A stretch of DNA of 64,000 nt from Methanolobus sp. WCC4 (GCF_038022665.1 NZ_CP150629.1:620001-684000); one strand, 5' to 3'. Positions 53,541-62,751 are shown, counted from the first letter of the stretch. Made by a program: numbers and translations. Notes: generated by a model from the letters alone, not told the origin.

Positions 53541-53762
53541 TCACTCTTTCTTTCTGTGGGACATGACCTTTTTTGTATATACCTGGTTCACACCTTCTTC
53601 ATCATATACTACAACATCATCGTTCATGGTCGCGTGATTACCATGGATCGCAAGGAAAGGCAGTAACTCATTGCTCTGCGGGTCGCGCTGGTTCTTCATG
53701 TTAAAGATGTCCTGCGACGTGCTTAATGGAACAGTGTGCATGATATTGGTAATTCGGGTCAT
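53541..53762 (-). CDS. Small hypothetical protein
   Basis: A 73-codon frame with an ATG and a mix of polar segments; a compact piece VVVYDEEGVNQVYTKKVM near the end looks like a beta hairpin. No family recognised and no clear ribosome binding site. It is kept because no other gene explains the space and codon use resembles the neighbours; it may also be noncoding. Confidence 0.35.
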   Translation of the reverse strand: MTRITNIMHTVPLSTSQDIFNMKNQRDPQSNELLPFLAIHGNHATMNDDVVVYDEEGVNQVYTKKVMSHRKKE

Positions 53763-53818
53763 ATTTCTATGAGGAATGGCTGCTTATTAATAGCTTTCGT
53801 ATTGTAATTATATGAGGT

Positions 53819-53881
53819 AATTCTGTGTCCTGAAAGGACAGTTTTCCTCGCAGAATTCCCGATAATTTCCGGATAATTATC
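53819..53881. repeat. Nested and tandem hairpins upstream of lysS
   Basis: Outer arms AATTCTG/CAGAATT (53819-53825, 53851-53857) enclose an inner perfect hairpin TGTCCT-GAA-AGGACA (53826-53840). Directly after it lies GATAATT-TCCGGAT-AATTATC (53861-53881). The block sits between two divergent genes, upstream of the lysS TATA element. Confidence 0.5.
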
Positions 53882-53904
53882 GATGACATATTCTCATAAG
53901 CAAA

Positions 53905-53989
53905 GGTTATAATAGGAACAATTATCTAAGGTTACTGACTCCGGAGTCTTCCGGATCTTACACTTATCATATCATATATCGGTGAAATT
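53905..53989 (+). promoter_or_regulatory. lysS promoter and leader with palindrome
   Basis: A TATA-like GGTTATAATAGG (53904-53915) predicts a transcript start near 53935-53940, which coincides with the 12-bp palindrome GACTCCGGAGTC (53937-53948). The mRNA leader of about 50 bases would thus start with a hairpin. CGGTGAAATT precedes the ATG. Confidence 0.45.
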
Positions 53990-55582
53990 ATGGCAGAGAT
54001 TACACACTGGGCAGATGTCGTGGCAGATGAGGTGCTTGCAAAGGGTAAGAAGCATCTTGTTGCAACAGGTATCACACCCTCAGGTCACATTCATATTGGT
54101 AACATGCGCGAGGTCGTAACTGCAGATGCAGCATACAGGGCCCTTGTCGACAAAGGTGCAGAGGCTGAGTTCATCTACATCGCAGATACCTATGACCCTT
54201 TAAGGAAGGTCTATCCTTTTCTGGATGACAGCTATGAAGAGCACGTAGGAAAACCCCTTTCTGAGATACCATGTCCCTGCGGAGAGCACAGGAACTATTC
54301 CGAACATTTCCTTGAGCCTTTCCTTGCAGCACTCGAGCATCTCGGGATACACCCGAAGGTGTACAGGGCGGATGAGCTGTACAAGGAAGGTGTCTATGTA
54401 GAGGCTATCAAGCAGGCCCTTTTAAAGAAGGACGAGATAGCAGCTATTCTTGAGAAGAGGTCAGGTAAGACACAGGTAGAGACATGGAACCCTTTCAATC
54501 CTATATGCAATGAGTGTGGAAAGGTCAATACGACCATAGTGACCGGATTTGACATCGATGCCGAGACCGTTGATTACGAATGTTCATGCGGAAGCAGCGG
54601 CACAGTACCAATGAAGGGTGGCGGAAAGCTCACCTGGCGTGTGGACTGGCCTGCAAGGTGGAAGGCACTGGGCGTGACCGTTGAACCGTTCGGTAAGGAC
54701 CATGCTTCAAGGGGTGGATCCTATGATACCGGAGTGGCCATCGCCGAAGAGATATTCGGATACGAAGCTCCCCATCCAATCGTCTATGAGTGGATCATGC
54801 TCGGACAGAAGGGTGCAATGTCATCATCTACTGGTGTTGTTGTTTCCATTGCGGACATGTTGAAAGTTGTACCTCCTGAGGTACTTCGTTATCTTATCAT
54901 ACGCACAAAGCCTGAAAAGCACATAAGGTTCGACCCTGCACTGCCGCTTCTCACACTTGTGGACGAGTTCGAGCGCCTTCACTCAAGCGACAAGGCAACA
55001 GAATATGATAAGAGGATCATCGAGCTCTCACATGCAGCAGGACTCTGTCACACAGATATCCCGTTCAAACACATGACAACCATATACCAGGTTGCAGCAG
55101 GCGACTTTGATAAGATCCTAAATATAGTGGGAAGGGCCGGATATGACGTTTCCAACGAGAAGTGCATACGTGAGCTTGCCGACAATGTGGGCAAGTGGCT
55201 TGAGATGTTCGCTCCTGACAATGCAAAGTTCAGTGTTCAGGAAGAACTTCCGGTAAGCACTGCACAGCTCAATGACTTCCAGAGAGCATTCCTCAGTTCA
55301 TTCTCAACCATACTGGACAAGAGCGGTGAACTGACCGGTGAGGACTATCACAACCTCGTATACTCATCAAAGGAAGCAGGCACCGAACTGAATACGATGA
55401 TCGCTGCTGCCATGGACGTAGCTCCTGAGTCACTTGAAGTGAATCCAAAAGAACTCTTCAAGGCGATCTATGTGTCCGTGCTCGGACAGCCATCAGGTCC
55501 AAAGGCGGGATGGTTCCTTTCATCACTTGAGAAGGACTTCCTCGCACAGCGCTTCAGGGAAGCAGCAGAGTACAGACCCTGA
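53990..55582 (+). CDS. lysS: Class I lysyl-tRNA synthetase
   Basis: Archaeal class I LysRS charging tRNA-Lys; 530 residues. The HIGH motif is HIHIGNMRE and the KMSKS loop is GAMSSSTGV. Zinc-type cysteines are in CNECGKVN and CSCGSSG. Methanosarcina-type methanogens can carry both class I and class II LysRS; only the class I gene is seen here. It is followed after 2 bp by a methyltransferase gene. Confidence 0.96.
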   Translation: MAEITHWADVVADEVLAKGKKHLVATGITPSGHIHIGNMREVVTADAAYRALVDKGAEAEFIYIADTYDPLRKVYPFLDDSYEEHVGKPLSEIPCPCGEHRNYSEHFLEPFLAALEHLGIHPKVYRADELYKEGVYVEAIKQALLKKDEIAAILEKRSGKTQVETWNPFNPICNECGKVNTTIVTGFDIDAETVDYECSCGSSGTVPMKGGGKLTWRVDWPARWKALGVTVEPFGKDHASRGGSYDTGVAIAEEIFGYEAPHPIVYEWIMLGQKGAMSSSTGVVVSIADMLKVVPPEVLRYLIIRTKPEKHIRFDPALPLLTLVDEFERLHSSDKATEYDKRIIELSHAAGLCHTDIPFKHMTTIYQVAAGDFDKILNIVGRAGYDVSNEKCIRELADNVGKWLEMFAPDNAKFSVQEELPVSTAQLNDFQRAFLSSFSTILDKSGELTGEDYHNLVYSSKEAGTELNTMIAAAMDVAPESLEVNPKELFKAIYVSVLGQPSGPKAGWFLSSLEKDFLAQRFREAAEYRP

Positions 55583-55584
55583 AC

Positions 55585-56265
55585 ATGGATAATAGTTCTT
55601 CCCCGGGCAGCAAATCTGGCAATTTCGATAATTCTGCCAGGTCTGAAAAGTCTCATTTCCTTGCCTGGGAAGAGGAATACAAACATGTGACCTGGGGCGG
55701 TCCCCGGTCGATATCAATGCTTGAGGGATTGGTGTCACCATCATCCCGGGTACTTGATCTTGGTTGCGGGAACGGTCGTTTCCTTCTCCCGCTTTCAAAA
55801 AAATACGAGTCAATTGGCACCGACGTGTCAGCAACCGCAGTTCACAGGGCTCGTTCATATCTTTTTAAGAACAAATCGCAGGCAGAGTGCCTTGTTTCTA
55901 GTATAACCTCGCTTCCCTTTTCTGATAATTCCTTTGATGTTATCCTGTGTCTTGGTGTGCTCCAGCACCTGCTGGAAGATGAAAGGAAGACCGCAATAAG
56001 CGAGATCAAGAGGGTTATGGCAGATAATGCCGTCCTTGTGCTGGAGGTATTCGGTACTGAGGATATGAGATATGGCGGGGAAGCAATAGAAAAGGATACA
56101 TTCCGCAGGAAAAGCGGTATCATATATCATTATTTCACGCAGGAAGAGATATCATCCCTGCTTTCAGGATTTGAGATAATGGAGATGAAAGATATAGTCT
56201 CAGAAAAAATGTTCAGTGGCAAACCCCACAGGCGCCACCAGATCAGGGCAATAGCCCGTCTTTAG
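55585..56265 (+). CDS. Class I SAM-dependent methyltransferase (TRM9-like)
   Basis: A 226-residue methyltransferase. SAM motif I is VLDLGCGNGRFLLPLS; then SIGTDVSATAVHRA, LPFSDNSFDVILCLGVLQHL and a C-terminal YFTQEEISSLLSGFEI. The arrangement resembles TRM9/Bud23-type enzymes, but the substrate cannot be named. It begins 3 bp after lysS stop, so a tRNA substrate is an attractive inference. It overlaps the convergent BofA gene end by 4 bp. Confidence 0.82.
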   Translation: MDNSSSPGSKSGNFDNSARSEKSHFLAWEEEYKHVTWGGPRSISMLEGLVSPSSRVLDLGCGNGRFLLPLSKKYESIGTDVSATAVHRARSYLFKNKSQAECLVSSITSLPFSDNSFDVILCLGVLQHLLEDERKTAISEIKRVMADNAVLVLEVFGTEDMRYGGEAIEKDTFRRKSGIIYHYFTQEEISSLLSGFEIMEMKDIVSEKMFSGKPHRRHQIRAIARL

Positions 56266-56507
56266 AAAGCGATACCTAGATAGTTCAGCACTATGATGAG
56301 CAGTGCACCTACAACTCCCGCGATCGCGCAGATCAGTATTACTACCCATGTATAAGCTATTTCCAGACCCAGCACAAGGTTTGCCAGGACAAGTACGATA
56401 AGTCCGACAATTGTGTTAATGACCATATTCTTTACAGTCTTAAGCACTTTCCAGAGGACAATTGCAGCTATAATGGCTACAATGAGGATTATAATTTCAG
56501 TTACCAT
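56262..56507 (-). CDS. BofA-family small membrane protein
   Basis: An 81-residue, almost fully hydrophobic protein resembling the pro-sigmaK processing inhibitor BofA family, which is widespread in archaea where the role is unknown. Two to three membrane helices; typical is NTIVGLIVLVLANLVLGLEI. The ATG at 56507 is chosen since GGTGA precedes it; an in-frame ATG three codons upstream is the alternative. Confidence 0.75.
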   Translation of the reverse strand: MVTEIIILIVAIIAAIVLWKVLKTVKNMVINTIVGLIVLVLANLVLGLEIAYTWVVILICAIAGVVGALLIIVLNYLGIAF

Positions 56508-56557
56508 AGTCACCATTTTTATATTGTTATGATAAGTATTTAATGCTTGCTAAAAAA

Positions 56558-56977
56558 TTAAGGTTTGTTGGCAGAGTTCAGGAACGCATCAATTTCCTTC
56601 TTCATGACCTCTGCGGAATCATATTCCCTGCAGATGATCCTTGCATCACCCAGTATCATCGCAGAGACGTTCGCTTCAGGAGTATGCAGGCAGAGTACCG
56701 GCATCTTTCTGTGAAGTGCGCTGCAGACCTCATAACCAACACCTATGGAAGGTGTACTCACTTCTGCGATAACACAGTCGCTCTTCTCAAGGAATTCCAT
56801 ATCACGTGCATATATCTCCTGTTCGCTCAGCAGGGATTCCGTCCTCTCAAGTTCAGGGTCGGCCACATGCCAGCTGGGTACGTGATGCCCGCTCTCCTGG
56901 ATATACTCACACATCTCTATATAGGTGGACAGCATTTGCCTGCCACCTCTTATGGATGCCGAAAGGAATACGTTCAT
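56558..56977 (-). CDS. DNPH1/RCL-like 2'-deoxynucleoside 5'-phosphate N-hydrolase
   Basis: A 139-residue member of the nucleoside deoxyribosyltransferase superfamily. Typical are the opening FLSASIRGGRQ (phosphate loop), the aspartate/tyrosine-bearing ARDMEFLEKSDCVIAEVS and the catalytic glutamate in PSIGVGYEVCSAL. The family splits the base from deoxynucleoside monophosphates, cleaning the pool of modified nucleotides. Its start overlaps the U32 gene stop by 4 bp (ATGA), showing translational coupling. Confidence 0.82.
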   Translation of the reverse strand: MNVFLSASIRGGRQMLSTYIEMCEYIQESGHHVPSWHVADPELERTESLLSEQEIYARDMEFLEKSDCVIAEVSTPSIGVGYEVCSALHRKMPVLCLHTPEANVSAMILGDARIICREYDSAEVMKKEIDAFLNSANKP

Positions 56978-59463
56978 TGTACACCCCTGTGGTAATGTCC
57001 TCTTGTGTGGAATTCACAAATGTCGCTGCCCTGCCAGAGGTGTTTAGTGTTTCCGGTATAACAGGCATCTATTCCTGTACGGTAAGCGCGGGTGACCATC
57101 CCGACACGCTCATCTTCAAGTGTCCTTGAATCTATCCTGAGTCTTGAAACACCTGCTTTGATAAGCTGTGGCACGTCATCCAGCAGGCACAGTTCCCTTG
57201 AATTGAAGATATGTGTCCTGCAGTCCGGGTCGGTTTCAACAGGGAATTCGAATCCTTTCTCATCCGCTATCTCAAAACTGCCGCTTTTGCACTGGGAACC
57301 ACACTTAAAGCCTGAATGATCTCTCTGTCCCATGACTCCTCCGATAAGGCAGTGTTCGGATTCCATTATCTGTATGTTGCCGTGAACGATGTATTCGCAT
57401 CTGCCATACCTTGTGATCTCAGTGATCTGTCCGAGATTCATCTCAGTTGACAGGGTAACTGTGTCCGCTCCTTTTGTGATAAGTAATTCAAGGGTATGTC
57501 TGTTGAACACGTTCATGGAACTGTCAGTTACGATCTTCAGTTCTGTATCTTTTTGGTCGGTGAGGATCTTGAGAACACCCGCATTGGCGACTACAATTCC
57601 TGCAAGATCGTTCTCTTTTGCAAACGCTATCGTTTCCTTTACTTTGTTCATCTCCGTATCCTTTACGATGACCGGTGTGTGAAGGTAAACGGCAACGTTC
57701 TTTTCTGAAGCAATGGCAAGAGCAGGTTTCCATCCTCCATTACGAAGGCCGGTCCAGTCACTGTCTATGTATACGATATCTGCTCCGCCTTTGATCGCAG
57801 ACATGAGGGCATCAGGGTTGTTGACACTTACAGAGAGCTTTGTTCTCTCTTCCGGGACCGGTCGTTCCTTTTCTTCTTCAGATGGGATAATATCCTTATC
57901 GCCTTCCCTGATGTGAGATGGTCTTCTCCAGCTTTCTATCCTCTTAGTCTCAAGTTCCGCCAGTGCTTCGGTCCTTGCGTTGTTCAGTTCCTTTATTGGT
58001 ATGAACGCATCATCAGAAAGGTCAATGTTCATCTCTGCAGGTTCAAAGACCGTGTTGCCTGTCTTGGAAAGTTGCTTTTCCACATTATCAAGGGTTGTTG
58101 GTCTCTTCTGTGATCTCTCCACAACATAATCCGAGGTCACAGTTGTGGTATTGTTGTCATTATCTGAAACTGAGAGTTCCATCTTCTCTCCGATGCGTGC
58201 CTTCAGGTCGATGGAGACAGGGACCCTGCGTATGGGTGAAGGGGAATTATAAGAAGCCTGTAATTCTTTCATGAGGGAATCATCAAGTGTCCTGTAAACC
58301 ACAGTGCCATTCTTTGGTGGCTGATCGAAATTGATGGTGATGACATCTCCCTTGTCTGCCTTTTTCTCCAGCATGTTCCCGATGTAGATTCCCCTGATTA
58401 TCGTACCGGAGTCAGCTTTGCCTTCAAAACCAATACCATCTCCTACTTCAAGTTCTCCGGTAAGTGTGATCTCCATTCTTTTGAACTTATTATTATATCC
58501 TGTAACTTCTCCGACCATGATTCCCTGATTGTGCGGTCTTTCCTGGCTCATCAGGTCAATGGCAGGGTCGCCTTCGAAGTACCCGGTTGTGAACTCACGG
58601 TTGAAAAGCTGTTCAAGCTCGGTTCTCTCTTCCCTGGTCACAGAATAGTTATCAGGGTCTGCTGCGAACCTGTCTATCAGGCGACGGTATATCCTCACAA
58701 CCCCTGCAACGTATTCAGGGCGCTTCATACGGCCTTCTATCTTGAATGAATCGATACCTGCTTCTATGAGTTTGGGCAGTATCTCAGATGTGTTCAGGTC
58801 TTTTGGACTGAGGAGGTAGCTTCCTTCTGTCTTGATCTCCTTCCCATCTCTCAGTAATCTGTATTGCTTGCGGCATGGCTGGGCGCAGTATCCACGGTTC
58901 CCGCTTCTTCCACCTATCATACTACTCATGAGGCACTGGCCGGAATAACAAATACAGAGTGCTCCATGGACGAATGCCTCTATCTCGGCTCCGGTTTCGG
59001 CTTTAATTTTCCTGATATCTTCAAGTGAGAGTTCCCTTGCGAGAACTATTCTCTTCACACCCATATCTTTCAGGAGCTTGATGCCCTCTGTGTTGTGTAT
59101 TGTCATCTGGGTGCTTGCATGTACCGGGAGCGTGGGAACCATTTCCCTTGCAAGTGAGAGCAATCCCATGTCCTGTACTATGATGGCATCGGTCCCCAGT
59201 TCATCAAGGGTGTACATGAGCTCAAGTACCTTCTCCATCTCATTATCCTTGATAAGGGTGTTCAGGGTGACATAGACCTTCACATCTCTCAGATGAGCGA
59301 AGTCGATAGCTTCCCTGAATTCCTCCATGGTGAAATTACCTGCATATGCCCTTGCGCTGAAATCCTTTACTCCGAGGTATACTGCATCTGCACCGTTCTC
59401 TACGGCAGCTATGAGCGATTCCATGTTCCCGGCAGGGGCTAAGAGTTCAGGGGTTTTAAGCAT
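56974..59463 (-). CDS. U32 family protein with DUF3656 and a second U32-like half
   Basis: A large (829-residue) U32 family protein. The N-terminal U32 TIM-barrel domain (PELLAPAGNMESLIAAVENG; cysteines in HGALCICYSGQC and CAQPC) is followed by a DUF3656-like region (about 380-480) and a second U32-like half (about 545-829; DALMSAIKGGADIVYID, CLIGGVMGQ, GSQCKSG). U32 proteins such as RlhA and TrhP hydroxylate RNA rather than cleave protein; the archaeal target is unknown. First gene of a pair with the DNPH1-like hydrolase. Confidence 0.9.
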   Translation of the reverse strand: MLKTPELLAPAGNMESLIAAVENGADAVYLGVKDFSARAYAGNFTMEEFREAIDFAHLRDVKVYVTLNTLIKDNEMEKVLELMYTLDELGTDAIIVQDMGLLSLAREMVPTLPVHASTQMTIHNTEGIKLLKDMGVKRIVLARELSLEDIRKIKAETGAEIEAFVHGALCICYSGQCLMSSMIGGRSGNRGYCAQPCRKQYRLLRDGKEIKTEGSYLLSPKDLNTSEILPKLIEAGIDSFKIEGRMKRPEYVAGVVRIYRRLIDRFAADPDNYSVTREERTELEQLFNREFTTGYFEGDPAIDLMSQERPHNQGIMVGEVTGYNNKFKRMEITLTGELEVGDGIGFEGKADSGTIIRGIYIGNMLEKKADKGDVITINFDQPPKNGTVVYRTLDDSLMKELQASYNSPSPIRRVPVSIDLKARIGEKMELSVSDNDNNTTTVTSDYVVERSQKRPTTLDNVEKQLSKTGNTVFEPAEMNIDLSDDAFIPIKELNNARTEALAELETKRIESWRRPSHIREGDKDIIPSEEEKERPVPEERTKLSVSVNNPDALMSAIKGGADIVYIDSDWTGLRNGGWKPALAIASEKNVAVYLHTPVIVKDTEMNKVKETIAFAKENDLAGIVVANAGVLKILTDQKDTELKIVTDSSMNVFNRHTLELLITKGADTVTLSTEMNLGQITEITRYGRCEYIVHGNIQIMESEHCLIGGVMGQRDHSGFKCGSQCKSGSFEIADEKGFEFPVETDPDCRTHIFNSRELCLLDDVPQLIKAGVSRLRIDSRTLEDERVGMVTRAYRTGIDACYTGNTKHLWQGSDICEFHTRGHYHRGVQ

Positions 59464-59581
59464 GATAATCGCTCAGATGAGGTAAGAGTATATAAAAGCC
59501 CCCTTTAATCTATCAGTTTTAAATTCAATGCCACATATCTTGAAAATATATCATGGAGTTCGTTACGGCAGGTGAGTATAA

Positions 59582-60316
59582 TTGAACAGGCAGGAATTCA
59601 GGAAATTGCTTCTCATAATCTCGTTCTTTATGTTCCCGCTCACTATCTTCTATTTCTCTCCCTATATTATCGTTGATGCAGCATCAAAGGGAATAGTCTC
59701 CGGAAGCATGGTGGTCTTTGCATTACTTTTCCTTTCATCGCTTGTATTTGGCAGGCTGTGGTGCGGATGGTTCTGTGCCTCAGGAGCATGTCAGTCAATA
59801 TTGATACAGGTCAACGGAAAAGATGCAAAGGGTGGAAGGTATGACCTGATAAAATATCTGATATGGACGGTCTGGATCTTCATTATAGCATTTCTGGCTG
59901 CTTCTGCCGGAGGACTGCATACTGTCAATTTCTTCTATCACACAGAGAACGTGGTATCAATTGACCGCCCGCTGAAGTTCATTGTCTATTATGTGGTGAT
60001 AGCTGTGCTGTTGGTTCTTTCACTGGCATATGGCAAAAGGGCTGGCTGCCACTACATTTGCTGGATGGCACCATTCATGGTCATCGGAAGGAAGATAAGG
60101 AACATCCTGAAGTATCCTTCCCTGAGGCTCAAAGCGAATAAAGATGATTGTATCAACTGCAGGAAGTGCAGCAAGATCTGTCCCATGAGCCTTGATGTCA
60201 ATGCCATGGTGAGCAACGGGAAAATGGAGAATTCGGAATGTATCCTCTGCGGGGAATGTGTTGATACGTGCCCTAAAGATGTGATAAGTTACTCCTTCAG
60301 TTCAGGTGTTGAGTGA
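59582..60316 (+). CDS. NapH-like membrane ferredoxin
   Basis: Membrane electron-transfer protein of 244 residues: about five hydrophobic segments, cysteine motifs CGWFCASGACQ and CHYICWMAP typical of NapH/CcoG-like proteins, and a C-terminal cytoplasmic ferredoxin with two 4Fe-4S clusters (CINCRKCSKICP and CILCGECVDTCP). The start is TTG at 59582, six bases after AGGTGAG. No oxidoreductase partner is adjacent, so donor and acceptor are unknown. It overlaps the convergent methyltransferase gene end by 20 bp. Confidence 0.88.
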   Translation: MNRQEFRKLLLIISFFMFPLTIFYFSPYIIVDAASKGIVSGSMVVFALLFLSSLVFGRLWCGWFCASGACQSILIQVNGKDAKGGRYDLIKYLIWTVWIFIIAFLAASAGGLHTVNFFYHTENVVSIDRPLKFIVYYVVIAVLLVLSLAYGKRAGCHYICWMAPFMVIGRKIRNILKYPSLRLKANKDDCINCRKCSKICPMSLDVNAMVSNGKMENSECILCGECVDTCPKDVISYSFSSGVE

Positions 60317-60932
60317 ATCCCCGGTCAAATGTTGAGAACTCTTCCTTTATGTGAAGTTTCATCTCATCGATGATCTCATCACCGGCTTCAGGCGGCATAT
60401 TCTCAAATATCTGTGAGAAATAGGCATCGAAGTCAGGTACTTCTGATGAGAATACCACGTCCTTCAGGTAGAACCTGCCGCCATCCTTTAGCATGGAATT
60501 TATATTCCTCAAAGCGGTGAGTTTCCAGAAATCCGGAAGATGGTGCAATACAAGCTGGGTAACAACCGCATCGAACTTCTTTCCTTTCGGGTCGAATGTC
60601 AGGAAACCTGCCCTGCCGAATTCAATGTTATCCCTGCCTCTTGTCTTTGCTTTCTCTCTGGCGAAGTCAAGCATTCTCTGGGAAATATCCAATGCAAGGA
60701 CATGTTCGCAGTGTTTTGAAAGCTCAATGGAGAATTCGCCGGTCCCGCATCCTATCTCCAGTATACTGTGTTCCGGCTGGATGTCAATGAGCTTTATCAT
60801 GGTCTCAGCCTCTTCGGCTATATTCCTGATAGTTCTCATCTTCCTGTCGTAGTTCTGAACCTCTTCTTCACTTGAGTAATCGGTTCCTATCTGTACGAGT
60901 TCATTATAGTACCATTCAGGTAGTTCTTTCAT
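60297..60932 (-). CDS. Class I SAM-dependent methyltransferase
   Basis: A 211-residue UbiE-like methyltransferase. SAM motif I is ILEIGCGTGEFSIELS, followed by ALDISQRMLDFAREKAK, an NIEFGRAGF loop, FDAVVTQLVLHHLPDF and the LKDGGRFYLKDVVFS strand. The substrate is unknown. Its 3' end overlaps the NapH-like gene in antisense. Confidence 0.85.
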   Translation of the reverse strand: MKELPEWYYNELVQIGTDYSSEEEVQNYDRKMRTIRNIAEEAETMIKLIDIQPEHSILEIGCGTGEFSIELSKHCEHVLALDISQRMLDFAREKAKTRGRDNIEFGRAGFLTFDPKGKKFDAVVTQLVLHHLPDFWKLTALRNINSMLKDGGRFYLKDVVFSSEVPDFDAYFSQIFENMPPEAGDEIIDEMKLHIKEEFSTFDRGFTQHLN

Positions 60933-60999
60933 AAGGCCCCTCTCTTTCTTATTAGAACAATTGGAGTATCTTTCAATTGAATAAGTAATTGGTGACAGG

Positions 61000-61325
61000 T
61001 TTTAAGTGCGTGCTGTTGCACAAAAAGTTCTTTGTAGAATTCTGTTAATTGCGACTTTGAACTCAGTAATTTTCAATAACTGTATTAGTTCAATAGTCTT
61101 CAGGATAGCAGCAAAGGAACGTGCCACCTGAGGCGGGTGGTTGCATTGTTCTTTGTTAATCAATGATTTTTTGCAGACCATAATGAACACAAGGGTACAG
61201 GGAATCTTAAGTTTGACTGATCAGAAGTCATGGATAACTTTACCGTTCCGGAGGACCCGGCGAAGCCGGCACGATCCCACAAGATAAAAAATACGTCCCC
61301 TAACCTTTTTTTCGACAGAGCCTAA
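61000..61325. mobile_element. Insertion-element remnant / MITE-like repeat, copy 3
   Basis: Longest copy. Right end TTTTTTCGACAGAGCCTA (61307-61324) is the inverted form of the left end of copy 1. Internal blocks shared with copy 1: CTTTGAACTCAGTAATTTTC, GCGGGTGGTTG, ATTGTTCTTTGTT, AAGTTTGACTGATCAGAAG and the CCGGCGAAGCCGG hairpin followed by CACGATCCCA. A minus-strand frame (KTIELIQLLKITEFK) is similar to that of copy 1 (KTIGMMKLLKITEFK), hinting at a lost transposase. No intact transposase is present. Confidence 0.75.
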
Positions 61326-61368
61326 AAAGTGAGGATAAAAAGAGAATTGAAGTGAAAAAAGGAGATCT

Positions 61369-61683
61369 TCACTTCTTTTCCTTTGTCAGCAGGTACCTCT
61401 TGAGGATGATTATTCCGATACCTATCACGAACAGGTAGTACAGTGACCTGAAGATGGGCCTGTACTGGTATTCGAACCATGTGTATATTATCTCATCAAC
61501 AGAGAAGTATAACTGTAGGGTCGAAAGAGCGATGACAATACCTACCAGCAGAAGCATTCCGCTCTTGAAATAATCCTCGCTTGTCCTTTCCTTCTTCTCT
61601 TTCTCCGGCTTTGTGTCCGTCTCCGGAGGAACCGTTACTTCTTCTTCTTCTTTCGTTTCCCCGATGTTCTTCTCATCGTTCAT
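61369..61683 (-). CDS. Small two-helix membrane protein of the lipoprotein operon
   Basis: A 104-residue protein with a charged N-terminus (about 1-38; EEEEVTVPPETDTKPEKEKK), then two membrane helices (about 43-60 and 80-98). Function not recognised. Its ATG overlaps the stop of the upstream lipoprotein gene (61680-61683, ATGA), so the two are co-translated and likely act together at the membrane. Confidence 0.75.
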   Translation of the reverse strand: MNDEKNIGETKEEEEVTVPPETDTKPEKEKKERTSEDYFKSGMLLLVGIVIALSTLQLYFSVDEIIYTWFEYQYRPIFRSLYYLFVIGIGIIILKRYLLTKEKK

Positions 61684-62651
61684 TGTGATCTCCTCCTTAT
61701 GATATATAGTGCTGCTAGCAGTGATATTGCCATGAATGTTGCCGTGAATCCCGGACTTTCCTCTTCTGCGGTCTCTTCAGCATATTCCTCATATGCCCAG
61801 TCGTAGTCATCTTCCACCACAAAATCAGCAGTATTGACATTCTTGTTCTGGACCAGCTGGTCCCTGTCAATTACTTTCTCAGGGTTGAGTTGCACATAGT
61901 CCTCACCGGTCTGGACAACGGTGTTCCCGTCCCATATGCTGACCTCCACAACGTAATTGTAGTTGTCAGGGACGGTGAGGTTGACACCTCTGATGATGGT
62001 CTCCTCGGGTCCTATCTCTCCTGAACTTGTCCATTCCTTGTCTGCAATGAGCCTTGCATCCATTTCCCTTGCCTTCACAAGTATGCGATAATCTTCAGTG
62101 GTATCAACACCTTCATTCTTGAGATAGATATCATTCTGGATGACAACGCCACTGGAGCTTGCTTTCCTTGCTATGAAGTCGATGCCCTCTATCTGGATAC
62201 CCGTTTCCTGCTGGTCCGTTGGCAGCCTGTCCAGTCCGGAAATTGTCATCCAGCGGTCGTATCCCATCTCGCCTTCATTTACGATGGTGGTACTGATACG
62301 ATAACTTCCGCTTTTTGGAAGCCGTATCATCTGGCTTATTGCCTTCGTTTCATCCTCCTTTATCGGTCCGACATCTGCTTCCTGCTTCAGTTCAAGCAAT
62401 CCGGTCTGTTCGCTGAAAGCCTTCAGCATGATCGTTGCATTGCCATCGCTGTCAGCTCCCCAGTTCTCTACATATGTTGTGACATTGAGCCAGACATAGG
62501 TGCTTTTGACACTATCCGCTGCCATCTCGATGTCCCTGATCCCCAATTGTGCATCCGGTTCCTCGAACTCACGCAGGCATCCGCTGGATGCTGCTGAGAA
62601 CAGGATGATCAGCAAAATGAGGAAAGAATAAACTGAACGTTTCTGTATCAT
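61680..62651 (-). CDS. Secreted lipoprotein-like protein with C-terminal PGF-CTERM-type anchor
   Basis: A 323-residue exported protein. It has an N-terminal hydrophobic signal (SFLILLIILFSAASSGC) ending in a lipobox cysteine, then beta-rich repeats (about 35-125 and 160-270; DUF7490-like in my judgement) and an acidic stretch (EEYAEETAEEE). A C-terminal SPGFTATFMAISLLAALYIIRRR segment resembles the PGF-CTERM signal of archaeosortase substrates. Having both anchors is unusual. An upstream palindrome may control it. Confidence 0.75.
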   Translation of the reverse strand: MIQKRSVYSFLILLIILFSAASSGCLREFEEPDAQLGIRDIEMAADSVKSTYVWLNVTTYVENWGADSDGNATIMLKAFSEQTGLLELKQEADVGPIKEDETKAISQMIRLPKSGSYRISTTIVNEGEMGYDRWMTISGLDRLPTDQQETGIQIEGIDFIARKASSSGVVIQNDIYLKNEGVDTTEDYRILVKAREMDARLIADKEWTSSGEIGPEETIIRGVNLTVPDNYNYVVEVSIWDGNTVVQTGEDYVQLNPEKVIDRDQLVQNKNVNTADFVVEDDYDWAYEEYAEETAEEESPGFTATFMAISLLAALYIIRRRSQ

Positions 62652-62682
62652 TATATCCCCGGATGAATAGAAGCGAGGATAT

Positions 62683-62721
62683 TATTTATACATTATTAAT
62701 TAATTTGTATATACACAAATT
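62683..62721 (-). promoter_or_regulatory. Promoter and palindrome of the lipoprotein operon
   Basis: Minus strand: TATA-like ATGTATAAATAAT (62683-62695) about 35 bp before the ATG, and a 20-bp inverted repeat AATTTGT-ATATAC-ACAAATT (62702-62721, perfect 7-bp arms) just upstream of it. The position suits an activator or repressor site. Confidence 0.5.
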
Positions 62722-62751
62722 TAGTGAAAAAAGTAAAAATGGGATAGGATA

